This document shows positions 8,245-17,035 of a DNA stretch of 64,000 nucleotides, piece by piece. The notes below the pieces were generated by a model. That model saw only the letters and a program-made list of their open reading frames with translations. It ran no database searches and was not told the DNA's origin. The first letter of the stretch is position 1. Every line of letters starts with the position of its first letter. Position numbers and translations under genes: made by a program. The DNA lies in assembly GCF_002954265.1 (NCBI RefSeq), contig NZ_PPSL01000006.1:248001-312000 (forward strand), written 5' to 3'. The DNA comes from Flavipsychrobacter stenotrophus. Lineage in GTDB: Bacteria; Bacteroidota; Bacteroidia; Chitinophagales; Chitinophagaceae.

Positions 8245-9670
8245 TGGTGATGGTGGCTTCTCTGCAAGCGCACAACTGCAAAACCCTGCAGGTGTTGCTA
8301 TGGATAATACAGGCAATTTATTTATCACCTCCGGTAGCCGCATCCGTAAGGTAAGCCCGACAGGTATAATAACTACGATAGCCGGTAACGACGGATATGG
8401 CGGCGATGGTGGCAGAGCAGATACTGCATTGCTGCAAAACCCCATGCATGTGTGCAGAGATGCGGCAGGCAACACTTACATAGCCGATTCGGGCAGCCAC
8501 ACCGTGAGAAAGGTAGATGGTGCAGGCATCATTACAACGATAGCAGGCAATGGCAGCAGAGGTAATACCGGAGATAACGGGGCGGCAACTGCAGCAACAC
8601 TGAATCAACCTGTAAGTGTGGCTATAAACAGCATAGGCTATCTGTATATTTCAGATAAGGCAACACACGTGATCAGAATGGTAAATACTGCTACCGGTAT
8701 TATTACTACTGTAGCGGGAACGGGCGGCCCGGGATACTCAGGCAATGGCGGACCAGCTACGACAGCACAAATGAATAACCCATACGGGATAGCAGTTGAC
8801 ACCGCTGACAACTTATATGTAGCGGATAATGTCAATAATTGCATAAGAAGAATAGATGCTGCAACCGGAATTATAACAGCTGTTACAGGGGCAGTAGTTG
8901 GGAGCTTTTCGGGAGATGGCGCTCCAGCTATAGCTGCGTCTATCAATGGGCCGGTGTACATAACCTTTGATCGCGACAACAACCTGTATATTGCCGATAA
9001 ATACAATAACAGAATAAGAAAAATAAATGGCAGCACCGGTTTCATCAGTACTGTATTTGGCAATGGTACAGGTGGCGACGCAGGTGATGGTGGCACGGGG
9101 GTATCGGCAGAGCTATGTGAACCAACGAGCGTTGCAGTGGATGACAGTGGTGGTATCACTACCTATGTGTGCGGAAAAATAAGACATGTACCTACCAGTG
9201 GAGGGCCTGTGAGATTAGAAGCGGGCATGAATGTATCGGGCATCTCTGCCGATGGACTTACCGGAGGCCTGGTGACCTTTGATACCGCATCAGGCATTGC
9301 ATATGATGAACATAATGACCTGCTGATACCAGATGTGGGCAATCATTGCGTAAGGATGAAGTTATTGCCATTTACCGTGTCGGTAGCACATCCTAGTAAA
9401 GAAACGGGACCAATCACGATTTCGCCGAACCCTGTGCGGAATACCTTTATTATTTCTATGACTACTCCGGATGGAGTAACGGGTGATGAAATGAACGTAT
9501 CGATAAGTGATGTGTTGGGCAAGATAGTTTATAGCAGCTCTATGTTGGTGCATAACAATAAAGCGCTATCCACGATAAGACTCAATGATGACCTGGCTGC
9601 AGGTGTCTACTTTTGTACCATAACAGGCCCGGGTATACGACGATCAGCATCATTCGCACTAGTACGATAA
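8147..9670 (+). CDS. NHL-repeat T9SS protein, 3' part of a frameshifted gene
   Basis: The second frame of the broken gene, beginning mid-repeat (LYVADYGNHRVRN) at a TTG with no ribosome site of its own, so independent translation is doubtful. It carries the rest of repeat 5 and about six or seven further NHL repeats. The last about 80 residues are a type IX secretion sorting domain: a PNPVRN motif, beta-rich segments, then LAAGVYFCTITG and a basic C-terminal tail. Proteins of this form are exported across the outer membrane by the T9SS and usually anchored to or released from the cell surface. Together the two frames would encode roughly 12 NHL units. The gene ends 18 bp before the next, so the two probably share a transcript. 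Confidence 0.7.
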   Translation: MYVADYGNHRVRNISLSTGIINTVAGNGTAGNSGDGGFSASAQLQNPAGVAMDNTGNLFITSGSRIRKVSPTGIITTIAGNDGYGGDGGRADTALLQNPMHVCRDAAGNTYIADSGSHTVRKVDGAGIITTIAGNGSRGNTGDNGAATAATLNQPVSVAINSIGYLYISDKATHVIRMVNTATGIITTVAGTGGPGYSGNGGPATTAQMNNPYGIAVDTADNLYVADNVNNCIRRIDAATGIITAVTGAVVGSFSGDGAPAIAASINGPVYITFDRDNNLYIADKYNNRIRKINGSTGFISTVFGNGTGGDAGDGGTGVSAELCEPTSVAVDDSGGITTYVCGKIRHVPTSGGPVRLEAGMNVSGISADGLTGGLVTFDTASGIAYDEHNDLLIPDVGNHCVRMKLLPFTVSVAHPSKETGPITISPNPVRNTFIISMTTPDGVTGDEMNVSISDVLGKIVYSSSMLVHNNKALSTIRLNDDLAAGVYFCTITGPGIRRSASFALVR

Positions 9671-9688
9671 ACGCAAACTCAATCATTA

Positions 9689-11347
9689 ATGAACTGCCGC
9701 CAATTTATTGATTCAATAGTCCGGTATCTGCTGTTGCTTACACTATTATTTAGTGTTGCTGATGTAGTTGCACAAAATAATGAGGGGAATGAGAAAATAA
9801 CTGACTCCGTTATCAAGGCGTCATCCCATTTAAACGATACGGTGAGGATAGCACTACTCAACAGAGCGGCAGCAGCAAAAGTGAGGACAAACCCACTGGA
9901 AGGCATTACCTATGCTGAGCAGGCTTTGGCGTTGGCACAGAAAACGAAATGGAATAAAGGCGTTGCAGATGCTTATTACAACCTTGGTAAAAACAAGCTA
10001 GTAAGGGCAGATTACAGAACTGCACTGCAAGACCTGGAATCGGCATTGAAACTGGAAGAAAGCGCTAAAAATTCTGCAAGGATAATAGAGACCTATTTTG
10101 CCATGGGGGACGTATTTGTGAAACTGAGCAAATACCCGACAGCAAGCGATTATTACTTTAAAGCATTAAAAATTGCAGAACAGGAAAAGCGAACAGATGA
10201 TATTGCAACGTGCCTTATTTACATTGGTGATCTATTCAGAGCTTCGGGAGACTATGAAAAAGCACTCACCTACTTTTCAAAAGGTGTGGAAAATTGTACG
10301 GCTACGGGTAACAATATTGGACTGGCAGTATCGCTAAGGAATATTGGGAATGTATACTACACAAAGGGCAATACAGATAAAGCCGAAGCATACTATAACC
10401 AGGCATTGAGTGTGGCCCGGCAAGGAAATGACAAAAGAAATATTGCGGAGAACCTTGTCAACATGAGCATTATTTATTCGGATAAAGGCGAAAACGATAG
10501 AGCGCTGGAGAATGCATTTAACGCGCTGAATATTTATAAAGAGATAGGCGACAAAAGTGGCATAGGTAATCTGCTGGGCAATATTGGCACTACCTATCTA
10601 CTATCGGCAACAAGGGATGGCCATTCTGAATCGGGCAAGTATATACCTGCTTCTAAAAGAGCCACTCTTAATAAAGCAATTGATTACCTGCAACAAGCTT
10701 TGACCATTGAAAAGGAACTAGGTGAGCTTACTGCGATACCTCAATTTTATGAAAACCTGTCGGAAGCATACTCTTTGCAGGGCAATTACAAGAAGGCCTT
10801 TGAAGCACATTCGGACTTTGTGACCTATAAAGATAGTGCGGAGAGCCTGCAACGATCGAAAGAAATAGCTACCATAAATATGGAGTATGAGTTTACCAAA
10901 CAAAAAGACTCGATAAAGATGCAGAAAATGCTGACGGAGCAGCGCTTGTCGGTAGAGCAGATATTAAGGAAAAGAGAGAAGGTCTACTATATATCGGGGC
11001 TAGTTGTTTTACTACTTGTTGCTGTATTTATTTTCCGAAGCTTACGTACCCAACAAAAGCTCAACCAAACCATTACACGGCTGGTTGCTGAACAAGAACT
11101 TACTATAGAACAACGCACAGCTGACCTGCGAATAACCAATGAGAAACTACGGGCGCTCATTTCGTTCAATGCCCACCAGATAAGGGAGCCACTTACGCGA
11201 ATTACGGGTACGCTATCTATAAGGGAGGATGTGGAGCCGGAGGAGTTTATGAATGATTTTGTGCCGCTTATGGAGAAGGCGGCAAAAGACCTCGACAACG
11301 CCATTAAAGATGTACTTGCCAATGCCCAAAACAATGATATAAGTTAA
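9689..11347 (+). CDS. TPR protein with histidine-kinase H-box but no ATPase domain
   Basis: 552 residues: a probable signal peptide, then about seven to eight tetratricopeptide repeats (residues 60-400), a coiled coil, one membrane segment (about 433-452, YISGLVVLLLVAVFIF), a second coiled coil, and a short C-terminal segment with FNAHQIREPLTRITG. That segment resembles the DHp/H-box helix of sensor histidine kinases, with His496 in the phosphoacceptor position. The protein ends 56 residues later, so no HATPase_c domain (N, G1 or G2 boxes) is present, and none is found in the following 235 bp. It may act as a phosphotransfer or dimerisation partner, or be a degenerate kinase. It starts 18 bp after the NHL gene and probably shares its transcript. 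Confidence 0.8.
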   Translation: MNCRQFIDSIVRYLLLLTLLFSVADVVAQNNEGNEKITDSVIKASSHLNDTVRIALLNRAAAAKVRTNPLEGITYAEQALALAQKTKWNKGVADAYYNLGKNKLVRADYRTALQDLESALKLEESAKNSARIIETYFAMGDVFVKLSKYPTASDYYFKALKIAEQEKRTDDIATCLIYIGDLFRASGDYEKALTYFSKGVENCTATGNNIGLAVSLRNIGNVYYTKGNTDKAEAYYNQALSVARQGNDKRNIAENLVNMSIIYSDKGENDRALENAFNALNIYKEIGDKSGIGNLLGNIGTTYLLSATRDGHSESGKYIPASKRATLNKAIDYLQQALTIEKELGELTAIPQFYENLSEAYSLQGNYKKAFEAHSDFVTYKDSAESLQRSKEIATINMEYEFTKQKDSIKMQKMLTEQRLSVEQILRKREKVYYISGLVVLLLVAVFIFRSLRTQQKLNQTITRLVAEQELTIEQRTADLRITNEKLRALISFNAHQIREPLTRITGTLSIREDVEPEEFMNDFVPLMEKAAKDLDNAIKDVLANAQNNDIS

Positions 11348-11417
11348 ATATTGTTGTTGAAAGGTAGTTCCCCGAAGGAAAGCTGAATAATTTACAGAAT
11401 AGGTAGATATTTGCAAA

Positions 11418-11581
11418 TTAGGAACGATGATTGAATAAAGCATACCAATTTGTCTGTTCTTTTCCATTTCTGCCGCGTTGCAAAAAGTCTTTAAATAGCT
11501 CACTATTCGCAGATTTTGCGCCTCGCATAAAAGAAAAATAACTATCCAACTTAGTATGCTTTATTGAATCAACGTTCCTTA
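11418..11581. mobile_element. MITE-like element with 31-bp terminal inverted repeats
   Basis: Two ends form an inverted repeat: 11418-11448 and 11551-11581 match at 27 of 31 positions, with core AATAAAGCATAC shared. The interior also folds back imperfectly (GCAAAAAGTCT against AGATTTTGC; CTTTTCC against AAAAGAAAAATA), so the whole 164 bp could form one long hairpin. It has no coding capacity, as expected for a miniature inverted-repeat element mobilised in trans. Its right end lies one base before the ATG of the HD-domain gene, so it supplies that gene's entire immediate leader. No clear target-site duplication could be defined by eye. Confidence 0.6.
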
Positions 11582-11582
11582 G

Positions 11583-12800
11583 ATGAGTATTAAAGTAAAA
11601 ATTATCAATGATCCGGTTTATGGCTTTCTACGCTTTCCGGAACCAGAGGTTATCAAAGTCATAGACCACCCGTGGTTTCAACGACTTAGAAATATCAAGC
11701 AAATGGGCATGGCACAACTGGTATATCCGGGAGCTGTGCATACAAGGCTGCATCATTCGCTAGGCGCCTGCCACCTGATGGGTAAGGCACTTGATGAGCT
11801 GAAGACCAAAGAAATAATAACCAGCAAAGACGAGTGTATTGCAGCAAGACTGGCTGCACTACTACATGATGTAGGCCATGGACCTTACTCCCACTCTTTA
11901 GAGCATACAATAGTAGGCGTGCATCACGAAGTGTTATCGAAGCTGATAATGGAGCGGATGAACAAAGAGTTTGGCGGCATGCTATCTACAGCGATAGAAA
12001 TATTCGATAGCTCTTACCCAAGACAATATCTGCACCAACTGGTATCGAGCCAAATGGATGTAGACAGGATGGACTACCTGAACAGGGATAGTTTCTTCAC
12101 CGGCGTGTCTGAGGGGGTAATTGGCTATGACCGTATTTTGCAGATGCTGACCGTGCGCGATAACGAGCTGATGGTAGAAGAAAAGGGCGTGCACTCAGTA
12201 GAAAAATTTATTATAGCACGCCGACTTATGTACTGGCAGGTGTACCTGCACAAAACAGTTTTGGGTGCTGAGGTATTACTAATTAATATATTAAAGAGAG
12301 CGAAAGAACTGGCAAGGGAAGGGAGAGACCTTTTTGCAACGCCGACGTTTAAATATTTTTTATATCGGGATCTGACGGAAGAAGATTTCAAAAATGACCC
12401 TAGTCATTTGGAAAAGTATTGTCAACTGGATGATACAGACGTCATGGCATCGATCAAAGTATGGCAAACACATGAAGATAAAATACTATCCAAACTGTGC
12501 CAGATGCTCATTTTAAGAAAACTTTATAAAATAATCTTCAGTTCTGAATCTTTGGCAAGCATTTTGACGCAAAAAAGGGAAGAGGTAAAACTGCGTTTTG
12601 GAATAGAAGATAAACATTTAGATTATTTCGTATTTGACGGTGTGGCCAGTAATAGTACATACAATACAAATGAAGAATTAATTAAAATTGAAACGAAGAG
12701 CGGATTAGTTAAAAACATAACGGAAATAGACGATTCATTAGTTAATCAAACTCTTGCTCGTGCCGTTCATAAAAACTACATTTGCTATATCCAATCCTGA
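11583..12800 (+). CDS. HD-domain phosphohydrolase
   Basis: 405 residues, a cytosolic HD-superfamily protein. The metal-binding signature is intact: TRLHHSLG with His57/His58, then ALLHDVGHGPYSHSLE with His95-Asp96, and a later DVDRMDYL that supplies the last aspartate. The layout resembles dNTP triphosphohydrolase or SAMHD1-like proteins of the YdhJ/COG1078 group, where a nucleotide phosphohydrolase role is likely but the substrate is not fixed by sequence. The C-terminal 100 residues are less conserved. The start ATG directly abuts the right end of the MITE-like element, and no Shine-Dalgarno is visible. The gene precedes lpxD by 56 bp without a terminator and could feed transcription into the lipid A operon. 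Confidence 0.88.
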   Translation: MSIKVKIINDPVYGFLRFPEPEVIKVIDHPWFQRLRNIKQMGMAQLVYPGAVHTRLHHSLGACHLMGKALDELKTKEIITSKDECIAARLAALLHDVGHGPYSHSLEHTIVGVHHEVLSKLIMERMNKEFGGMLSTAIEIFDSSYPRQYLHQLVSSQMDVDRMDYLNRDSFFTGVSEGVIGYDRILQMLTVRDNELMVEEKGVHSVEKFIIARRLMYWQVYLHKTVLGAEVLLINILKRAKELAREGRDLFATPTFKYFLYRDLTEEDFKNDPSHLEKYCQLDDTDVMASIKVWQTHEDKILSKLCQMLILRKLYKIIFSSESLASILTQKREEVKLRFGIEDKHLDYFVFDGVASNSTYNTNEELIKIETKSGLVKNITEIDDSLVNQTLARAVHKNYICYIQS

Positions 12801-12856
12801 AAGTGACCTTGGCGAAATTAATAATGGGCGTAATAATAACTGAAAATTAATTTGAT

Positions 12857-13930
12857 ATGCAGTTTACAGCACAGCAGATAGCTACCCTATTGCAAGGAAG
12901 ACTGGAAGGAGATCCTGCCGTACAGGTGAGTGATGTAGCCAAAATAGAGGAAGCAAAAAGTGGCTCGCTGAGCTTTATAGCCAACCCTAAGTATGAAGAA
13001 TACCTTTACTCATCACATGCATCAATCATAATTGTCAACGAGTCGCTGGAAATAGAAAGACCTATAAGTGCCACATTAATAAGAGTGAAAGATGCTTATA
13101 GCAGTTTTGCCCTTTTACTGGAGAAATACGACGAGATGATGTCGGGCAGAGTAAAGACCGGCATTGAACCACAAAGTTATGTTGCTGCAACTGCCAAGAT
13201 CGGAAAAGATGTATATATCGGTGCTTTTTCGTACATTGGTGAAAATGCGGTAGTAGGAGATGGTGTAAAGATATATCCGGGTTGCTATGTAGGCAGTAAT
13301 GTGAAACTGGGAGCCAATACAAAACTATATGCAGGTGTAAAAGTTTACGACCTGTGCTCGCTGGGAGACCGGGTAACGATACACTCGGGAACAGTGATAG
13401 GTGGAGATGGATTTGGATTTGCACCGTTGAAAGATGGTAGTTATAAAAAGATAGCGCAGATAGGCAACGTGATCATAGAGGATGACGTGGAGATAGGCGC
13501 CAATACTACCATAGACAGGGCTACAATGGGCTCTACTATAATAAGGAAAGGCGTAAAGCTGGACAATCTTATACAGGTAGCACACAATGTAGAAATAGGC
13601 GAACACACTGTTATTGCTGCACAAACAGGGATATCAGGAAGTTCTAAAATAGGCAAGTATTGCACGATAGGCGGACAGGTAGGAATGGTAGGGCACATAA
13701 CGATAGCTGACGGCACGAAGATCAATGCACAAAGCGGAATATCTAAATCTGTGACCACACCCTATACGGTGTTAAACAGCTCACCTGCATTTGATTATAA
13801 AAGTTCGTTGAAAAGTCAGGCAATTTTCAGAAATTTGCCGGAGTTACAACAAAGACTTCTGAAGCTGGAAGAAACCGTTCATGAATTAACAGCATTATTG
13901 AGTACCCAAAATCTGGAATATAAAAAGTGA
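12857..13930 (+). CDS. UDP-3-O-(3-hydroxyacyl)glucosamine N-acyltransferase LpxD
   Basis: 357 residues, the third enzyme of lipid A synthesis, which adds the N-linked 3-hydroxyacyl chain to UDP-3-O-acyl-glucosamine in the cytosol. The N-terminal about 100 residues form the uridine-binding domain. A left-handed beta-helix of hexapeptide repeats follows (many [IV]G-x(4) units, about residues 105-320), then a C-terminal helix. His243 in the VAHNVEIG motif corresponds to the catalytic histidine of LpxD. It is the first gene of a tight operon; its TGA overlaps the GTG start of lpxC-fabZ (sequence GTGA), indicating translational coupling. Confidence 0.96.
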   Translation: MQFTAQQIATLLQGRLEGDPAVQVSDVAKIEEAKSGSLSFIANPKYEEYLYSSHASIIIVNESLEIERPISATLIRVKDAYSSFALLLEKYDEMMSGRVKTGIEPQSYVAATAKIGKDVYIGAFSYIGENAVVGDGVKIYPGCYVGSNVKLGANTKLYAGVKVYDLCSLGDRVTIHSGTVIGGDGFGFAPLKDGSYKKIAQIGNVIIEDDVEIGANTTIDRATMGSTIIRKGVKLDNLIQVAHNVEIGEHTVIAAQTGISGSSKIGKYCTIGGQVGMVGHITIADGTKINAQSGISKSVTTPYTVLNSSPAFDYKSSLKSQAIFRNLPELQQRLLKLEETVHELTALLSTQNLEYKK

Positions 13931-15393
13931 GTGACGATATTTCTTTAAGATCAGAAAGTAAGAAAAAAACCGATTCTTTGCATCAATCGAATGTTGGCAA
14001 AAATCAAAACACGCTGAAAGGCAATGTTACAGTGCATGGTGTGGGATTACATACCGGCGCTATTGTAACTATGACCATGAAGCCTGCTAATCCGGGTTTT
14101 GGGGTTCGTTTTCAACGTATTGACCTGCCTGAAAAACCGATAGTGAAAGCTGACGTTGATTTTGTGGTAGACACATCGAGAGGTACAACCATTGAGCACC
14201 ACGGTGCCAGGGTAAGCACAATTGAGCATACTATGGCCGCCCTTGTGGGATTGGGCGTAGACAATGCGCTGATAGAACTTGATGGCCCTGAAGTGCCTAT
14301 TCTTGATGGTAGCTCGCGCGAGTTTATGGAAGCCATAGAAAGCGTAGGTATACAGGAGCAGGATGCGCGCAGAATAGTTTACTCTATAGATACTAACATA
14401 CATTATTATGATCCGGTAAAGAACGTAGACATGCTGGCCGTGCCTTCGTCTGACTACCAGATCACTACTCTTATTGACTTCAATTCCCCTGTACTGGGTA
14501 CGCAGCATGCCGCAATGAGGCATATTGCTGATTTCAAAAAAGAGATAGGCCCTTGCCGTACATTCTGCTTCCTGCACGAACTGGAGTATTTGCTGGATAA
14601 CAACCTGATAAAAGGTGGTGATCTGAACAATGCGATAGTAGTTGTAGACAAGGTAGTAAGCCAGGACACACTGGACAGGCTTGCGGTAATATTCAACAAA
14701 CAAAAGATAGAAGTAAAGCAAGAAGGTATATTGAACAATGTACAGCTTCACTTTACAAATGAACCTGCCCGCCATAAGCTACTGGATGTAGTTGGTGACC
14801 TGGCACTCATAGGTCACTCTATCAATGCGCATATCATTGCCAGCCGTCCCGGTCATGCTTCAAACGTAGAATTCGCGAGGAAGATCAAGCAGTATATCAA
14901 GAAGAACAAGCATCTTTCTGACATACCTCATTATGATCCTTCTCAGCCGGCTATCTACGATATCAATATGATATCAAGAGCATTGCCACATAAGTATCCT
15001 TTCCTGCTGGTCGATAAAATCATAGAGTTGAGCGATACGCATGTGGTAGGTATCAAGAACGTAACTGTTAATGAATACTTCTTCCCGGGACACTTCCCAG
15101 GCAACCCTGTAATGCCGGGTGTGCTGCAGATAGAAGCGCTTGCACAAACCGGTGGTATCCTTGCGTTGAACAACTACGTTGATCCTGAGAACTATGACAC
15201 CTACTTCCTTAAGATAGACAAAGTACGTTTTAAGCAAAAAGTAGTACCGGGTGACACCCTGATATTGAAACTGGAATTGTTAAGCCCTATACGCAGAGGT
15301 ATCTGCGAAATGAGGGGAATGGTTTACGTAGGTAACAAGCTCGCTACAGAAGCAGAGCTAGTAGCTCAAATAGTAAGAAAAGACAAAAAATGA
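13927..15393 (+). CDS. Bifunctional LpxC deacetylase / FabZ dehydratase
   Basis: 488-residue fusion that uses a GTG start overlapping the lpxD stop. Residues about 30-310 are LpxC, the zinc deacetylase that commits UDP-acyl-GlcNAc to lipid A: HGVGLHTG, zinc ligands His101 in IEHTMAA and His283/Asp287 in HKLLDVVGD, and a GHSINAH motif. Residues about 335-488 are FabZ, the 3-hydroxyacyl-ACP dehydratase of fatty-acid elongation, with a hot-dog fold and catalytic His389 (PGHFPGNP) and Glu403 (VLQIEALAQ). Such fusions are known in Bacteroidota and physically join two enzymes that compete for 3-hydroxyacyl-ACP. The stop overlaps the lpxA start by 4 nt (ATGA). Confidence 0.96.
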   Translation: MSDDISLRSESKKKTDSLHQSNVGKNQNTLKGNVTVHGVGLHTGAIVTMTMKPANPGFGVRFQRIDLPEKPIVKADVDFVVDTSRGTTIEHHGARVSTIEHTMAALVGLGVDNALIELDGPEVPILDGSSREFMEAIESVGIQEQDARRIVYSIDTNIHYYDPVKNVDMLAVPSSDYQITTLIDFNSPVLGTQHAAMRHIADFKKEIGPCRTFCFLHELEYLLDNNLIKGGDLNNAIVVVDKVVSQDTLDRLAVIFNKQKIEVKQEGILNNVQLHFTNEPARHKLLDVVGDLALIGHSINAHIIASRPGHASNVEFARKIKQYIKKNKHLSDIPHYDPSQPAIYDINMISRALPHKYPFLLVDKIIELSDTHVVGIKNVTVNEYFFPGHFPGNPVMPGVLQIEALAQTGGILALNNYVDPENYDTYFLKIDKVRFKQKVVPGDTLILKLELLSPIRRGICEMRGMVYVGNKLATEAELVAQIVRKDKK

Positions 15394-16193
15394 TTCACCC
15401 GCTTACATACGTACACCCCGACGCTAAAATAGCGCCAAATGTAAAGATCGACCCGTTTACTACCATCCATAAAAATGTGGAGATAGGAGAAGGTACATGG
15501 ATCGGATCTAACGTAACCATTATGGAGGGAGCAAGAATAGGTAAGAATGTTCGCATCTTCCCCAGCTCTGTTATCTCTGCCATTCCACAGGACCTTAAGT
15601 ACAAGGGAGAAGATACGACCACTATTATTGGCGATAACACCACCATCCGTGAGTGTGTAACTATCAACAGGGGTACTTCTGACAAGAACGCAACCAAGAT
15701 AGGCAACAACTGCCTGATCATGGCCTACACGCACATTGCCCATGACTGTGAGATAGGTAACCATTGCATATTCTCTAACAATACTACCCTTGCGGGCCAC
15801 ATTATAGTTGGAGATTACGTAGTACTGGCCGGCCTTACTGCGGTACAGCAGTTTGTGCGTATCGGTTCACATTCATTTGTAACCGGCGGATCTTTGGTGC
15901 GTAAGGATATACCACCTTATGTAAAGGCTGCTCGTGAGCCTCTATCCTATGTTGGTGTTAACTCTGTAGGCATGAAGCGCAGAGGCTATTCCATAGACCA
16001 GATCAATCACATCCTCGATATCTACCGTATTCTTTTTGTAAGAGGTTATAATGTGTCAAAAGCATTGAGCATCATAGAAACAGAAATACCGGTGAGCGAT
16101 GAGCGCGATGAGATCATTACATTCGTCCGCGAAACAGGCCGTGGTATCATGAAGGGCTATATCCGCAGACATAGTAATGAAGGAGTAGAATAA
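15390..16193 (+). CDS. UDP-N-acetylglucosamine O-acyltransferase LpxA
   Basis: 267 residues, the first enzyme of lipid A synthesis, transferring 3-hydroxyacyl from ACP to the 3-OH of UDP-GlcNAc. It is a left-handed beta-helix from residue 3 to about 190, with the typical early loop IPQDLKYKGE, catalytic His118 in THIAHDC, and a helical C-terminal domain (SVGMKRRGYS onward). Length matches the family (about 260). It closes the lpxD / lpxC-fabZ / lpxA unit with a 4-nt overlap and is followed by a terminator at 16216-16243. Confidence 0.96.
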   Translation: MIHPLTYVHPDAKIAPNVKIDPFTTIHKNVEIGEGTWIGSNVTIMEGARIGKNVRIFPSSVISAIPQDLKYKGEDTTTIIGDNTTIRECVTINRGTSDKNATKIGNNCLIMAYTHIAHDCEIGNHCIFSNNTTLAGHIIVGDYVVLAGLTAVQQFVRIGSHSFVTGGSLVRKDIPPYVKAAREPLSYVGVNSVGMKRRGYSIDQINHILDIYRILFVRGYNVSKALSIIETEIPVSDERDEIITFVRETGRGIMKGYIRRHSNEGVE

Positions 16194-16215
16194 GAATTTT
16201 CATAGATGATATTGG

Positions 16216-16243
16216 AACAGGCTGACCGAAGGGTTGGCCTGTT
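16216..16243 (+). terminator. Terminator of the lpx operon
   Basis: Stem AACAGGCTGACC / GGTTGGCCTGTT (12 bp, two G:U) with GAAG tetraloop, then TTGTGTTTTTT. It lies 22 bp after lpxA. Confidence 0.8.
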
Positions 16244-16360
16244 TTGTGTTTTTTGGGGATTGGCAAATTGGAAGTTGGAGCAGTTAAATGCCAAATAAAT
16301 TCACAGTTACCGGCGTGTACTATAAGAATGAACTTAGTGATGCAAACCTATTGTAATTAT

Positions 16361-16455
16361 GTCGCCCTTACAGGGCTGATGTTATGGTAGTGTTTCCGTA
16401 CGAGGGGTTGAAACCCATCGCTATTTATTTCGCTCTTTCAGAGCTTGATCATTTG
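16361..16455. repeat. Bacteroidota three-hairpin intergenic repeat
   Basis: The 362-bp gap after lpxA contains a compact element with three small palindromes in a row: GCCCTTACAGGGC, GGGGTTGAAACCC and GCTCTTTCAGAGC, joined by CATCGCTATTTATTTC. From memory this resembles a repeat common in Bacteroidota intergenic regions. It has no coding potential. The remainder of the gap holds the lpx terminator on the left and the FKBP terminator on the right. Confidence 0.55.
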
Positions 16456-16508
16456 CTGATAGCAACGCCATGACTGATATTTTGCTCCTGAAATTTCCCA
16501 TAAAAAAA

Positions 16509-16528
16509 GCACCCGCTGACGCAGGTGC
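16509..16528 (-). terminator. Terminator of the FKBP gene
   Basis: Read on the minus strand, an 8-bp stem with one mismatch (GCACCTGC / GCGGGTGC, loop GTCA) is followed by a run of seven T. It sits 27 bp after the stop codon. Confidence 0.75.
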
Positions 16529-16555
16529 CTTATCCAAATTCTTTACTTTATAATA

Positions 16556-17035
16556 TTATTTTGCTGACAGCAATTCTACATTAAATACCATGATAGTGTT
16601 GGGTGGAATTGGGCCACGACCACCGGGGCCGTAACCTACGCTAGATGGCAGATACAACGTAGCACGCGTACCCGGATTCAATAGCTGAATACCTTCATCC
16701 CAACCTACTACTACCTGGCCTACCCCAAGTGTGAAATTAAGTGGCGCTCTATTGCTGACATATTTTTCGTCGATATTACCATCGAACTTCTTACCATCGA
16801 GAAACGTGCCGAGGTAGTTCATAGACACATTCTGTCCTTTCTTAGCATTTTCGCCGCTACCCTTCTTAGTGATGACGTAGTACAGGCCGGTGGCTGTTCT
16901 TGTAGCCTTAATTTTGTTCTTTTTGAAGTATTCCTTCAGAATAGCTTCGTCTTTTTCATTCTGCGTTTGTGCAACAGCTGTTATTGCAAAAAGCATGGTG
17001 CAGGCAAAAAATAAGGTCTTGATCGTGTTGAGCAT
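16556..17035 (-). CDS. FKBP-type peptidyl-prolyl isomerase, exported
   Basis: 159 residues with a cleavable signal peptide (cut after ITAVAQ, about residue 22), a short charged helix (NEKDEAILKEYFKKN) and one FKBP_C domain over about residues 45-158. Conserved features include GTFLDGKKFDGN, VVVGWDEGIQLLNPG and a PPNTIMVFNVELL end. It should speed proline isomerisation during folding of exported proteins in the periplasm. It is monocistronic: own -7 element at 17083-17090, own terminator at 16509-16528. Confidence 0.93.
   Translation of the reverse strand: MLNTIKTLFFACTMLFAITAVAQTQNEKDEAILKEYFKKNKIKATRTATGLYYVITKKGSGENAKKGQNVSMNYLGTFLDGKKFDGNIDEKYVSNRAPLNFTLGVGQVVVGWDEGIQLLNPGTRATLYLPSSVGYGPGGRGPIPPNTIMVFNVELLSAK

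Noticed and set aside
11213-11503. 96-residue open frame across the TPR gene end and the MITE
   Set aside because: It crosses a real gene's end in antisense and the inverted repeat; no protein features.
14047-14775. 242-residue open frame opposite lpxC-fabZ
   Set aside because: Antisense shadow of a well-supported gene; composition is Tyr/Val-rich and has no family features.
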